Shown: positions 24,655 to 33,435 of the stretch, piece after piece | Position numbering within the stretch: the first letter of the stretch is position 1 | Layout of the letters: every line of letters starts with the position of its first letter | DNA from: an uncultured Aureispira sp. | GTDB taxonomy: Bacteria; Bacteroidota; Bacteroidia; Chitinophagales; Saprospiraceae | Assembly: GCA_937942475.1 (NCBI GenBank) | Contig: CALDEP010000015.1 | Location: 1-36,521 of the forward strand | DNA: 36,521 nt | Reading direction: 5' to 3' | The notes under the pieces: model-generated | What the model saw: only the letters and a program-made list of their open reading frames with translations | What the model was told of the DNA's origin: nothing | Database searches by the model: none | Translations under genes and position numbers: made by a program

Positions 24655-27150
24655 ATGAGATTAAAAAGCTATATACACCTACTATTAACCAGTTTATTTT
24701 GTACTACTATCCAAGCACAAAATTGTGTCGAATCTACAGCAAAGGAGTACATACAAAATTCAGACATGAAAATCATGTTCCGAAATGCAGGGGATATGTT
24801 TTGGGATGGCATCCAAGCACAGTATGCTGTACCCTATATCTACAATCAGGCAAGTCAAGCACATGCGACTTTTGCAGGAGCAACATGGATGGGCGGTTAT
24901 GATGCAGGCGGAAATTTATTATTAGCGGCACAAACCTATCGTTCTTATGGAGATGACTATTGGGCAGGACCAATAGATCCTGCGCTTGGTGTTCCTTTTG
25001 ATTGTGAAAATTTTGATCATATTTGGAAAGCACAACGTTGGGCAGTAGAGCAGCATATTGCAGATTATAATGATAATGGAATAATTGATGGACCAACCGA
25101 TTTGAGCTTATTGGAATGGCCAGGAAGAAACAATCCTCATTTTGCCGCTCAGATGAATTTTCAATTGCCTGCCAATCAAGATTTGGCGCCTTTTTATGAT
25201 AGAAATAGTGATGATATTTATGATCCCTTGGATGGGGATTATCCAGTGTTTGAACATGGCAATCAGAATGCGATTGCAGAAGAAGTTTTATGGTCGGTTT
25301 TTAATGATAATGGTGGTATACATACCGAAACTGGGGGACTACCTCTGAAAGTAGAAGTACAGCAAACGGCTTATTTGTTTTCTTGTAGTAATGATCCTTT
25401 ATTAAGTAAAACCTTGTTTGTCAAGCACAAAGTCATCAGTAGGTCTCAAAGCCCTATTTATGATTATTATTATGGAGTTTGGGCTGATTTTGATATGGGC
25501 TGTAATAATGATGATTATGTGGGAACGATTCCTAGTAAGAATACGATTTATGCCTATAATATAGATAACAATGATGATAATCCTTGTGGAAATTATTTGT
25601 CAGGATATGGAGTGAATCCACCAGTACAAGCAATGACTATTTTGAACCATTCTATGGCACATTCTACCTACTATATCAATGGTTTTAGTCCAACTGGAAA
25701 TGTGCAGAATGCTACGGAATATTACAATTTGTTAAGTGGGAAATTTTCTAGTGGCGCAGCTATGACAAGAGGCGGATCGGGCTATAATCCAAACGATCCC
25801 AATGCGATCCCATCCGATTATATGTTTCCAGACAATCCAAACAATCCTTCAGGTTGGTCTATGTACTATGCTAATTTATCGGGTTTGGATCAGCGCACGA
25901 TGGGTTCTATACACAAAGATAGCTTAATGCCAGGAGAAATTTTGACGATAGATTTAGCCTATTCTTATCACCGACACCCAGATAGTTCAAATACTCAAAA
26001 CGTGAATTTGATGTATCAGGAAATAGACTTAGTACAGCAGTATTATGATAATAACTTTAACTCGGTTGCTTGCATACAACCCACCTATTGTACCACAAAT
26101 TGTGTGTATCCTGGAGATGCAAATAACAATGGCATAGACAATGATTTTGATATCTTAGAAATGGGCTTAAAATATGGTGCTTCTGCGCTCACTCGTAGCC
26201 AAATAGGCGATCATTGGATGCCACATACGCCACCAAGTCCAATTACAAATGCCTATGTAGATGCCAATGGTGATAATACCATAGATACCTTAGATTTGGT
26301 TGTCAATAGAGACAATTGGCTAGAGACGCATAGTTTGTATACTGGCGTCGCCGAAGGGTTTAATACAGTAGGAACAGATTTAACTTTTGAGCGTTTTTAT
26401 AGTACTCTAACGATCCCTTTTTATTCACCAACAGATACGATTGCAAATTTGGGTCGTTATGTAGCATTGGATATAAACTTTGGAGATTCTTTACAAAATA
26501 TAACAGATGTACATGGCGTAACGTTTAGGGTTAATTACGACGAGACTGTCTTAGTTTTGAATCAAGGATTTACGGGTGTTTTGGGAGTAGGACGTACAAA
26601 ATTAACGAATGGATGGTTAGATGACGATGGCGCTCCTGTTCATAGTCGAACGATGACAGAAGAGGGAAAGATCCATTATGTGGGAACGCGTCTAAATCAA
26701 GTTAACTATACTGGTGGTGGAACGCTAGGACGTTTGATTTTCTGGATAGACTCTAACACGCTCATAAATGCCGATACGATGTCCACACAAGTTTGTTTTG
26801 AAGATTTTAAAGCGGTTCGTGCCGATGGAAGTACCATTTCTATTGGAGCTACTTGTGCGACCATTTTATATAGAGATGCAAATTATACAAGCATTAGAAC
26901 GATTCAAGCAACAGCACCTGCTATTCGTATTTATCCAAATCCTACGAATTATCAACTAAATATAGATTTGGGAGCAGAACGGGCAAAATCCATCCAATTG
27001 TTTAATATATTGGGAATGGAAGTGCAAGGTCTAGAAAATGCTAGTGGAATTGTGGAAATAGAGAAAGGTAAATTAGCACAAGGGATGTATACGGTGGTCG
27101 TTCAGTTTGAAAATGGCACTCGATCTAGCCACAAAGTTTTGTTTAATTAA
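24655..27150 (+). CDS. T9SS surface protein with calcium-loop, dockerin-like and cohesin-like modules, paralog 2
   Basis: 831 residues and the same module order as its left neighbour, to which it is very similar along nearly the whole mature protein. The signal peptide (MRLKSYIHLLLTSLFCTTIQ, cleavage after AQ) instead matches paralog 3. The calcium-loop motifs are kept: DYNDNGIID, DRNSDDIYDPLD (Asp in place of the usual loop Gly), DANNNGIDNDFD and DANGDNTIDTLD. The cohesin-like part (GVTFRVNYDETVLVLN, FKAVRADGSTISIG) and the T9SS tail are intact. Differences concentrate in the region corresponding to residues 310-400 and around 580-650, which may be exposed loops. Expression likely depends on an own promoter or on read-through of the hairpin just upstream. 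Confidence 0.85.
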   Translation: MRLKSYIHLLLTSLFCTTIQAQNCVESTAKEYIQNSDMKIMFRNAGDMFWDGIQAQYAVPYIYNQASQAHATFAGATWMGGYDAGGNLLLAAQTYRSYGDDYWAGPIDPALGVPFDCENFDHIWKAQRWAVEQHIADYNDNGIIDGPTDLSLLEWPGRNNPHFAAQMNFQLPANQDLAPFYDRNSDDIYDPLDGDYPVFEHGNQNAIAEEVLWSVFNDNGGIHTETGGLPLKVEVQQTAYLFSCSNDPLLSKTLFVKHKVISRSQSPIYDYYYGVWADFDMGCNNDDYVGTIPSKNTIYAYNIDNNDDNPCGNYLSGYGVNPPVQAMTILNHSMAHSTYYINGFSPTGNVQNATEYYNLLSGKFSSGAAMTRGGSGYNPNDPNAIPSDYMFPDNPNNPSGWSMYYANLSGLDQRTMGSIHKDSLMPGEILTIDLAYSYHRHPDSSNTQNVNLMYQEIDLVQQYYDNNFNSVACIQPTYCTTNCVYPGDANNNGIDNDFDILEMGLKYGASALTRSQIGDHWMPHTPPSPITNAYVDANGDNTIDTLDLVVNRDNWLETHSLYTGVAEGFNTVGTDLTFERFYSTLTIPFYSPTDTIANLGRYVALDINFGDSLQNITDVHGVTFRVNYDETVLVLNQGFTGVLGVGRTKLTNGWLDDDGAPVHSRTMTEEGKIHYVGTRLNQVNYTGGGTLGRLIFWIDSNTLINADTMSTQVCFEDFKAVRADGSTISIGATCATILYRDANYTSIRTIQATAPAIRIYPNPTNYQLNIDLGAERAKSIQLFNILGMEVQGLENASGIVEIEKGKLAQGMYTVVVQFENGTRSSHKVLFN

Positions 27151-27179
27151 GACCCCAAAAGGGATTCTTAAACATTTTC

Positions 27180-27225
27180 CAGTTTGTAAATGCCTATAAA
27201 TGCATTTGCAAACTGTTTTATTTTT
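27180..27225 (+). terminator. Intercistronic hairpin between paralogs 2 and 3
   Basis: 27180-27193 (CAGTTTGTAAATGC) pairs with 27202-27215 (GCATTTGCAAACTG) with one G-U pair and an 8-base loop, followed by TTTTATTTTT. Outer arms, T-run and the following AGAAAAAGAAAnCAACCAATGAG match the corresponding stretch before paralog 2, while the inner stem differs in sequence but still pairs. Confidence 0.8.
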
Positions 27226-27243
27226 AGAAAAAGAAAACAACCA

Positions 27244-29718
27244 ATGAGATTACAACAAAGCTATATATCTGTACTGTTAATCAGCTTATTTTATACTACT
27301 GTCCAAGCACAAAATAACTGTGTAGAATCGACAGCACAAGAGTACATTCAGAATTCAGAGATGAAAATTTTATTTCGAAATGGGGGCGACCGATTTTGGG
27401 ATGGGAGTACTGCCAAATACGAAGTTCCCCATGTTTATGGACAGGCGGCAACAAATACCATTTTTGCAGGCGCAACATGGATGGGCGGCTATGATAACGG
27501 AGGAAGTTTATACGTGGCAGCACAAACGTACCGCTCTGGTGGAAATGATTATTGGGCTGGACCGATAGATGTTTCGTCTGGAACGCCTATGGTTAATTCT
27601 TGTGCCGATTTTGATAAAATATGGAAGGTTAGGCGTTGGGCGATTGATCAGCATATTGCAGATTATAATGATAATGGTATCATTGATGGACCAAGTGATT
27701 TGAGCCTTTTGAAATGGCCAGGAAGGGGAAATCCTCAATTCGCTGCACAAATGGGTTTTTCTTTACCTGCTAATCAAGATTTAGCGCCATTTTACGACCG
27801 AAATGGAGATGGTAATTATCAGCCTTTGGCAGGTGATTATCCTGTTTTTGAACATGGAAATGCAAACGCCCTTGCAGAAGAAATTCTGTGGTCGGTTTTT
27901 AATGACATGGGAAATCTACATACCCAAACCAATGGGCAAGCAATGAAAATAGAGGTGCAACAAACGGCTTATTTGTTTTCTTGTGCAAATGATCCACTAT
28001 TGAACAAAACCTTATTTGTGAAGCATAAAGTCATTAATAAAAGTGGTCGAGATTACCACAATTACTATTATGGCGTGTGGACAGATTTTGACTTAGGTTG
28101 TAGCAGCGATGATTATATCGGAACAGATTCTAGCAGGAATACAATGTATGCCTATAATGCAGATAATAATGATGACCTTAATTGCCCCTATGGAGCAGGT
28201 TATGGAGTAGATCCTCCAGTGCAAGCAATTACTATTTTGAATCACCCTTTGGCGCATTCGATGTACTATGTAAATTCTCCTGGTCCACAGGGTGACCCTG
28301 TCAGTCTACTTAATTATTATAGACCACTGGATGGTCAATGGATGAATGGCACTCCACTTACTTCTGGAGGAAATGGGTACAATACAGGAGGTGGAATTGC
28401 AGCAAATTATGTTTTTCCAGACAATCCAAATAATCCTTCAGGCTGGTCGATGCACACCGCAAATTTGACAGGTTTAGATGTAAGAATGCTTGGTTCTGTT
28501 TATAAAGACACCCTTAAAGATGGAGACGTCTTTACAATAGATATTGCACATTCTTATCATAGAGATCCAGATAGTAATTATCTTCAGAATGTAAATTTGA
28601 TGGAACAAGAAGTGGACCTTGTACAACAATATTACGATAATAATTTTTCAACTATAGGCTGTGTACTACCAACCTATTGTGCGACCAATTGTGTGTATCC
28701 AGGAGATGCTAATAATAATGGGATTGACAACGATTTTGATGTATTGGAAATGGGCTTAAACTATGGTGCTACTGCTGTCACTCGTTCTATTGTGGGCGAT
28801 CAATGGTTTCCGCACGAACCGCCAGTTCCAGCAACAAATGCCTATGTAGATGCCAATGGAGATAATGTTGTAGACAGTTTAGATTTTATGGTCAATACAG
28901 AAAACTGGCAAGAGACCCATGCTTTGTATAACAACAGCTCAGAAGGAGTAACGGTAGCAGGAACGGACTTGTTTTTTGAACGCTTTTATGTGCCGCCTCC
29001 ATTTAATCTTTTGGATACAATTGTAGACGCTTATCAGTCAGCGGTTTTAGATATTAATCTAGGAGATAGTTTACAAGACATAACGGATTTATATGGAATC
29101 ACTTTTCGGGTTCGTTATGATGATAATATTTTTTGGATGATGAATACTTCTAATAGTTTTTTTAGTGCTGAATTTAGCCCTTGGCTGGGAGATGATGGAG
29201 CGGGGATTTATGCTAGACAAACGAATGAACCTGGAAAAATTCATTATGTAACAACTCGTTTGGATCAAAGCAATTATACTGGAGGTGGCAAGATGGGACA
29301 GATTGTTTTGAGAGTAAAACCAACGGCTCCTGTATCTGTAATTAGTACGCCTACAGAGATTTGCTTTGAGGACTTTAAAGCGATTCGTGCCGATGGATCA
29401 ACGATTTCTATTGGAGCAGAATGTATCACTGTTTTGTACAAAAATCTGAATTTTAATTCAGTGGATAAGATCAGTCCTATAGCACCTGAAATTAAGCTTT
29501 ATCCAAATCCAGTAAATTATCAACTCAATATAGATTTGGGAGAAGAGCGTGCAGCGTCTATTCAATTGTTTAATATGCTAGGCGAGGAGGTAAGAAGTCT
29601 TACGAATGCTAGTGGAATTGTTGAAATGCAGAAAAATAATTTAGCACAAGGAATGTATACGGTGGTCGTTCATTTTGAGAATGGCACTCGATCTAGTCAT
29701 AAGGTTTTGTTTAACTAA
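27244..29718 (+). CDS. T9SS surface protein with calcium-loop, dockerin-like and cohesin-like modules, paralog 3
   Basis: 824 residues from the chosen start. An in-frame ATG at 27190 lies inside the upstream hairpin and would put 18 polar residues before the signal peptide, so the ATG at 27244, at the same place as in paralog 2, is preferred. The mature protein keeps the whole layout but is the most diverged of the three: loop 2 reads DRNGDGNYQPLA, losing the last acidic ligand, and the dockerin-like pair reads DANNNGIDNDFD and DANGDNVVDSLD. The cohesin-like part (GITFRVRYDDNIFWM) and T9SS tail (YPNPVNYQLNIDLG, LAQGMYTVVVHFENG) remain. A strong terminator closes the cluster. Confidence 0.85.
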   Translation: MRLQQSYISVLLISLFYTTVQAQNNCVESTAQEYIQNSEMKILFRNGGDRFWDGSTAKYEVPHVYGQAATNTIFAGATWMGGYDNGGSLYVAAQTYRSGGNDYWAGPIDVSSGTPMVNSCADFDKIWKVRRWAIDQHIADYNDNGIIDGPSDLSLLKWPGRGNPQFAAQMGFSLPANQDLAPFYDRNGDGNYQPLAGDYPVFEHGNANALAEEILWSVFNDMGNLHTQTNGQAMKIEVQQTAYLFSCANDPLLNKTLFVKHKVINKSGRDYHNYYYGVWTDFDLGCSSDDYIGTDSSRNTMYAYNADNNDDLNCPYGAGYGVDPPVQAITILNHPLAHSMYYVNSPGPQGDPVSLLNYYRPLDGQWMNGTPLTSGGNGYNTGGGIAANYVFPDNPNNPSGWSMHTANLTGLDVRMLGSVYKDTLKDGDVFTIDIAHSYHRDPDSNYLQNVNLMEQEVDLVQQYYDNNFSTIGCVLPTYCATNCVYPGDANNNGIDNDFDVLEMGLNYGATAVTRSIVGDQWFPHEPPVPATNAYVDANGDNVVDSLDFMVNTENWQETHALYNNSSEGVTVAGTDLFFERFYVPPPFNLLDTIVDAYQSAVLDINLGDSLQDITDLYGITFRVRYDDNIFWMMNTSNSFFSAEFSPWLGDDGAGIYARQTNEPGKIHYVTTRLDQSNYTGGGKMGQIVLRVKPTAPVSVISTPTEICFEDFKAIRADGSTISIGAECITVLYKNLNFNSVDKISPIAPEIKLYPNPVNYQLNIDLGEERAASIQLFNMLGEEVRSLTNASGIVEMQKNNLAQGMYTVVVHFENGTRSSHKVLFN

Positions 29719-29745
29719 TAGCGTTAATTTTAGCTATAAAAAAAG

Positions 29746-29783
29746 AAGGCTTGAAAAGGAATATTCCTTTTCAAGCCTTTTGT
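29746..29783 (+). terminator. Terminator at the end of the paralog cluster
   Basis: A perfect 34-base palindrome: AAGGCTTGAAAAGGAAT (29746-29762) followed directly by its complement (29763-29779), then TTG. It folds into a stem of about 15 bp with a small loop. It lies 27 bases after the stop codon. Confidence 0.8.
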
Positions 29784-29797
29784 ACTAATGTTTGATT

Positions 29798-30019
29798 ATT
29801 AACTGATGTTACGCAAAAAAAATAAGGAGATAAAAAATTAATATTCCTGTATAAACTTGTTCTGAATGTTGAAGGCTTAATTTTTAATGTTGAATGCTTT
29901 ATAATAAAATTAGCATTAAAAATTAAGCATTCAACATTAAAAATTAAAACAAGGGTTCAAGAAGCAAATTTCGGGTTCTCAATAGGAATAAAAAAAATTG
30001 CGTAACATCAGTTTTTAAT
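29798..30019. repeat. MITE-like element D (best preserved copy)
   Basis: The ends AACTGATGTTACGCAA (29801-29816) and TTGCGTAACATCAGTT (29998-30013) are perfect 16-bp inverted repeats. The inner palindrome pairs 29865-29889 with 29914-29938 at 24 of 25 bases around a 24-base loop. No reading frame of note. It fills the space between the paralog cluster and the convergent TlpA-like gene. Confidence 0.85.
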
Positions 30020-30039
30020 ATAAAAGCAAGAAAAAAAGC

Positions 30040-31092
30040 TTAGATAATTTCATCCAACAAGGTTCTCAATTTATCGTCACTAGGTCTTGGAGCGCTAGGA
30101 TTAATAATATTACCTTCGGTATCCAATAAAATAAAACGAGGAATACTATTGATTTGAAAGGCTCTAATAAATGGACTTTCCCATCCTTCAGGAGCAAAAA
30201 GCTGAATGCCACCTAATTCTTTCTCTTTTACCATGGCTCTCCATTTTTCATTCGCCACCTCCCAAGAACCTTGATGCGCTTGAGGATCATCAATAGATAA
30301 ACTTACAAAAGCAATGTTTTTTCCTTCATAATCGTGCTCTAATGTTTTCAAGGCAGGAATTTCTGCTTTACAAGGACCACACCAGGTTGCCCAAATATCA
30401 ATGTATACATTTTTACCTTTCAAATCAGCCAAAGATGTTTTTGTTCCATCATAATTCTCATAATCAGCAAAAGTAGGAGAAGCACTACCTTTAGGCATTT
30501 CATCTTTCAATCGAGTAATTTCTGAGTAATAATTTTTTAGTGATTTGGCGATCATGTCCAAATCAGCTTTATTGTCGTTGATTAATAAGGTATCAATCTC
30601 TGTTTTTAAATTGATGAAATTCAAAGCTTTTTCCATAAGTTTTTGAATCGCACTATCTAAATCTGTTGCCGTTAAGTGAGATAAATCTTGATCGAATAGA
30701 TCAGCCTCAAAATTGGCTTTTTCTACTAAATAGTTGTTTTCTTTAGCCCCTTCTCCAGTAAATTTCGAAGAAGTATTAAACGCTTTAGCATCAATATCTA
30801 GTACGAGATCATAACCATTTTTCAAGAAAACGACCATTCCATTTTCTTTCGTTGTAAAATAATAAGTACCAGGTTCTAGACTAAAGGTATCCTTAAAACT
30901 ACCGTCTTCATTAACGGAGATTATTCTGGAAAATTCACGAGATAGAATAGCGACTGAATCTGCTGTATTATTGGTGATTTTTCCAGAAAAAGTAACATAA
31001 TCTTTCGGTACTTCAACTACTTCAGGTTTGCTTGTATCTTCACAAGAAAAAAGGACAAGTAGAGATGATAATAATAAAGCGAGCTTATACAT
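30040..31092 (-). CDS. TlpA-like thioredoxin-fold lipoprotein
   Basis: 350 residues. A lipoprotein signal peptide ends at LLVLFSC (Cys17). Residues about 30-105 form a beta-rich domain of the DUF4369 kind (FSGKITNNTADSVAIL, GTYYFTTKENG). A helical linker follows, and residues about 205-350 are a TlpA/ResA thioredoxin domain with the redox motif WCGPC (Cys238, Cys241), then SLSIDDPQ and the cis-proline region INSIPRFILLD. Such proteins reduce disulfides in the periplasm, for example for cytochrome c maturation or oxidative protection. Anchored to the inner or outer membrane; which is unknown. It is 46 bases downstream of the TPR gene and probably co-transcribed. Confidence 0.9.
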   Translation of the reverse strand: MYKLALLLSSLLVLFSCEDTSKPEVVEVPKDYVTFSGKITNNTADSVAILSREFSRIISVNEDGSFKDTFSLEPGTYYFTTKENGMVVFLKNGYDLVLDIDAKAFNTSSKFTGEGAKENNYLVEKANFEADLFDQDLSHLTATDLDSAIQKLMEKALNFINLKTEIDTLLINDNKADLDMIAKSLKNYYSEITRLKDEMPKGSASPTFADYENYDGTKTSLADLKGKNVYIDIWATWCGPCKAEIPALKTLEHDYEGKNIAFVSLSIDDPQAHQGSWEVANEKWRAMVKEKELGGIQLFAPEGWESPFIRAFQINSIPRFILLDTEGNIINPSAPRPSDDKLRTLLDEII

Positions 31093-31138
31093 GTGTTTGA
31101 TTTTAAATCAATTAATTGAAATAGATGGATCTGATTGT

Positions 31139-31894
31139 TTAGGATTCTAATAGAAAACGAATATGATCAATCATCTCTTTAGTATCTTTACTTTGGGGAT
31201 GTTTTTTATAATAACTGTTGTAATATCCAAGTGCTAAGACTAAATTATTTCGATTGTTAGGACCTGGATCTGCTTGATATAATTTGGTATGCAATAAGCC
31301 TAGAGAACTTAAGGCTACGTCTTTATAAGCAGGATAATCTAGTAGTTTTTTGAATAGATCAATACTCTTTCGACTGTTGATATCTATATAGATCGTAGCC
31401 AATTGGTGCAACACATCAATACTTTTAGAATCTAGTTCTAAGGCTTGATTGAGCGCTTTTATGACCGCAGCATTATTGTTTAATTTTTGGTACAACTCCA
31501 CACGGTGGAGTATGATCGACTTGCTGATTTTATATCGAAGTTCTGCTTTGTTGAGCATTTGTAAACCATCGTTATACAGGCGTTGTTTTTTTGCTAATTG
31601 GGCGTAAGTAAGGTAGACTTCCAAGGGAAGGGAATATTCCAGCCCTTCTAATTGCCCAATCGTACGCTTAAATGTGGTTAAATCACGTTTTTCTATGGCA
31701 ACGCTCATTTGCCTCAAATAAGCTTCTTTCTCATTTGGAGCTAATTGTATGGCTTTTGTATAAAATTGAATGGCTTGTGCATATTGGCGGCTTGCCTGCG
31801 CATTTTCGCCCAAGGTCATCGCTTGATAATAAGCATCTGTTTGTGCAAACAAAGTAAACGGAAGAAGGATGAAAATGCATAAAACTTTTGGCAT
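31139..31894 (-). CDS. Secreted tetratricopeptide-repeat protein
   Basis: 251 residues with a signal peptide (1-18, ending LFAQ). TPR-type helix pairs follow: AQASRQYAQAIQFYTKAIQL and APNEKEAYLRQ, then NDGLQMLNKAE, NNAAVIKALNQALELD, and IDVLHQLATIYIDINSRK. TPR proteins mediate protein contacts and have no activity of their own. Likely periplasmic and first gene of a two-gene unit with the TlpA-like lipoprotein. Confidence 0.85.
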   Translation of the reverse strand: MPKVLCIFILLPFTLFAQTDAYYQAMTLGENAQASRQYAQAIQFYTKAIQLAPNEKEAYLRQMSVAIEKRDLTTFKRTIGQLEGLEYSLPLEVYLTYAQLAKKQRLYNDGLQMLNKAELRYKISKSIILHRVELYQKLNNNAAVIKALNQALELDSKSIDVLHQLATIYIDINSRKSIDLFKKLLDYPAYKDVALSSLGLLHTKLYQADPGPNNRNNLVLALGYYNSYYKKHPQSKDTKEMIDHIRFLLES

Positions 31895-32138
31895 ATGGAT
31901 TGATTTTTATACTAATTTTGAGGAACAAAGGCACTCGTTTATTACAATACCCCGTGTAGAACCCGAAGGTCTTGGTGATTTTAATAAAGATATCTAATCT
32001 ATTTTATTATGAAGCTAGATTCTACAAAAATAGTAAATTTAGAACTAGTTTTTCCAAAAAAATAACGTTCTTGTTAACAATAATTTTGATTATTCGGTGA
32101 ACATTGATTAGAAAGTAAAGGGACTCAATCAAGATAGA

Positions 32139-32252
32139 ATGGACATAGCTACGTATTTAGAACGACTTCATTATCAAAAAAAAATAACGATTTCTAAAGC
32201 AGTACTTTGGGAACTCCAGAAAGCATCCAACGTACTTAAAAACATATTTTAA
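32139..32252 (+). pseudogene. Possible 5' remnant of an arylamine N-acetyltransferase gene
   Basis: A 37-codon frame begins MDIATYLERLHYQKK and continues ...WELQKASNVLKNIF before a stop. The start resembles the N-terminus of arylamine N-acetyltransferases (typical form MDIxxYLxRIxYxG...LxxLxxAH). The Cys-His-Asp part of such an enzyme is absent, and nothing downstream continues it. It is therefore probably a decayed gene, though a real small protein cannot be excluded. The rest of 31895-32281 is AT-rich with no other feature recognised. Confidence 0.4.
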
Positions 32253-32281
32253 TATTACATTATAAACTTAGGTTCAAAATC

Positions 32282-32683
32282 ATGAATTATAAAAGTATGA
32301 AATCAATACTTACCTTAGTAACCGTATTATTGCTGTTTGTGGCTTGTAAAACAACAAACAATTCAGGTTCCAAAAAAGAAACCTTAAATTTAGATTGGTT
32401 TCATGGACTTTGGAACGTAACTGCTTTTCGATTTCACGATGGGCGTGTTATGCCTGGTTCGTACATGGGAAATCCACAGTATGCTTTTGATAAAGAAGGC
32501 AAACGTATAAAAACATTGAATGAAGATCCTGCGCCTCCACCAGAAACGGTCGATTATGTTCTGGGAAAAGATAGCATGGTTTCTTATCCAAATAATAACT
32601 TTCCAGCAATGAAGGTGGTTTATTTATCTCAAGATTCAATGATTTTGAGCAATGACAAATTAAATTGGTATTTACACAAATAA
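32282..32683 (+). CDS. Small lipoprotein, lipocalin-like pattern
   Basis: 133 residues. The lipobox is LLFVACK (Cys22); an alternative start at 32297 (MKSIL) gives a more ordinary signal peptide length and is quite possible. The mature part begins WFHGLWNVTAFRFHDGRVMPG, and ends with short strands such as MKVVYLSQDSMILSNDKLNWYLHK, which recalls the GxW start and strand order of small lipocalin-like proteins in this phylum. No function can be assigned. A similar small exported gene follows 174 bases downstream, so they may be related in role. Confidence 0.65.
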   Translation: MNYKSMKSILTLVTVLLLFVACKTTNNSGSKKETLNLDWFHGLWNVTAFRFHDGRVMPGSYMGNPQYAFDKEGKRIKTLNEDPAPPPETVDYVLGKDSMVSYPNNNFPAMKVVYLSQDSMILSNDKLNWYLHK

Positions 32684-32857
32684 TTTTGTACACTTTGTCG
32701 TTGAAAATCAATATTTTGTTTGCTAACAAAATATTAACAAAGAGAAAGTTGAATTTTAGATTTTTGGTATAAAAATAGAATAGAAGTAGTTAAGCACCTG
32801 TCGTTAAGGTGTACTAAAAACCAAAAAAAACGTTGTTTTAAACGAAAAATTAATGTT

Positions 32858-33358
32858 ATGCAAAGAACTTTTCATGTAAGTGTATTAATTAGCCTAATGC
32901 TGCTGTTATTAAGTGTACAGCAATCATTTGCTCAAGATAAAGAAGATAAAAAAGCCGCCAAAGTAATTGCCAAAGTTGGTATGTGGGAGTGTAAAAAACT
33001 TCAAAAAGACGGTCGAGAAATCAATATCAAAGGTATTGCAGGAACGGTGACGATGAAGTTTACGATTCGAAAAGAAAAGAAAACAGAGAAATTTACGAAT
33101 GGGAAAGGAGAGGAGAAAAAGAAGAAAGTGACAGAAATTGTCAATGTATTTAAGATGGATATGGGAGGAAATGACCGTATTTTTAATTACCATGTTAATA
33201 ATGATTCCATTCAATTTGTCGGTCTAAATGGATGGAATGATTACCGTATTGTACGAGTGGAAAAAGACGAAATGGTCTTAGAACATGACCTTGATGATAA
33301 TAGTATTTATCGTTGGACAATGATTCCTTCTCCTAAAGAAAAACCTAGAAAGAAATAA
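32858..33358 (+). CDS. Small secreted Lys-rich protein, lipocalin-like pattern
   Basis: 166 residues with a signal peptide (1-26, ending QSFAQ). The mature part has VGMWECKKLQKDGREINIKG, a very Lys/Glu-rich stretch (IRKEKKTEKFTNGKGEEKKK), then strand-like repeats GLNGWNDYRIVRVEKDEMVLE. The layout (W near the start, a series of strands, closing YRWTMI) parallels the preceding lipoprotein and suggests a small beta-barrel; this is inference. A strong bidirectional terminator lies after its stop. Confidence 0.65.
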   Translation: MQRTFHVSVLISLMLLLLSVQQSFAQDKEDKKAAKVIAKVGMWECKKLQKDGREINIKGIAGTVTMKFTIRKEKKTEKFTNGKGEEKKKKVTEIVNVFKMDMGGNDRIFNYHVNNDSIQFVGLNGWNDYRIVRVEKDEMVLEHDLDDNSIYRWTMIPSPKEKPRKK

Positions 33359-33393
33359 GTTTTTTACGGATAATAAGGTTTAATGTAGCATAC

Positions 33394-33432
33394 AAAAAAG
33401 AGCCAACTAAATTTTTTAGTTGGCTCTTTTTT
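33394..33432. terminator. Strong bidirectional terminator
   Basis: 33394-33411 (AAAAAAGAGCCAACTAAA) pairs perfectly with 33415-33432, an 18-bp stem with a three-base loop, carrying A-runs on one arm and T-runs on the other. It lies between convergent genes ending at 33358 and 33436. Confidence 0.93.
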
Positions 33433-33435
33433 GTA

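Noticed and set aside
27190-27243. Upstream in-frame ATG giving an 18-residue longer paralog 3
   Set aside because: The extension lies in the terminator hairpin and would put polar residues before the signal peptide; the ATG at 27244 matches paralog 2.
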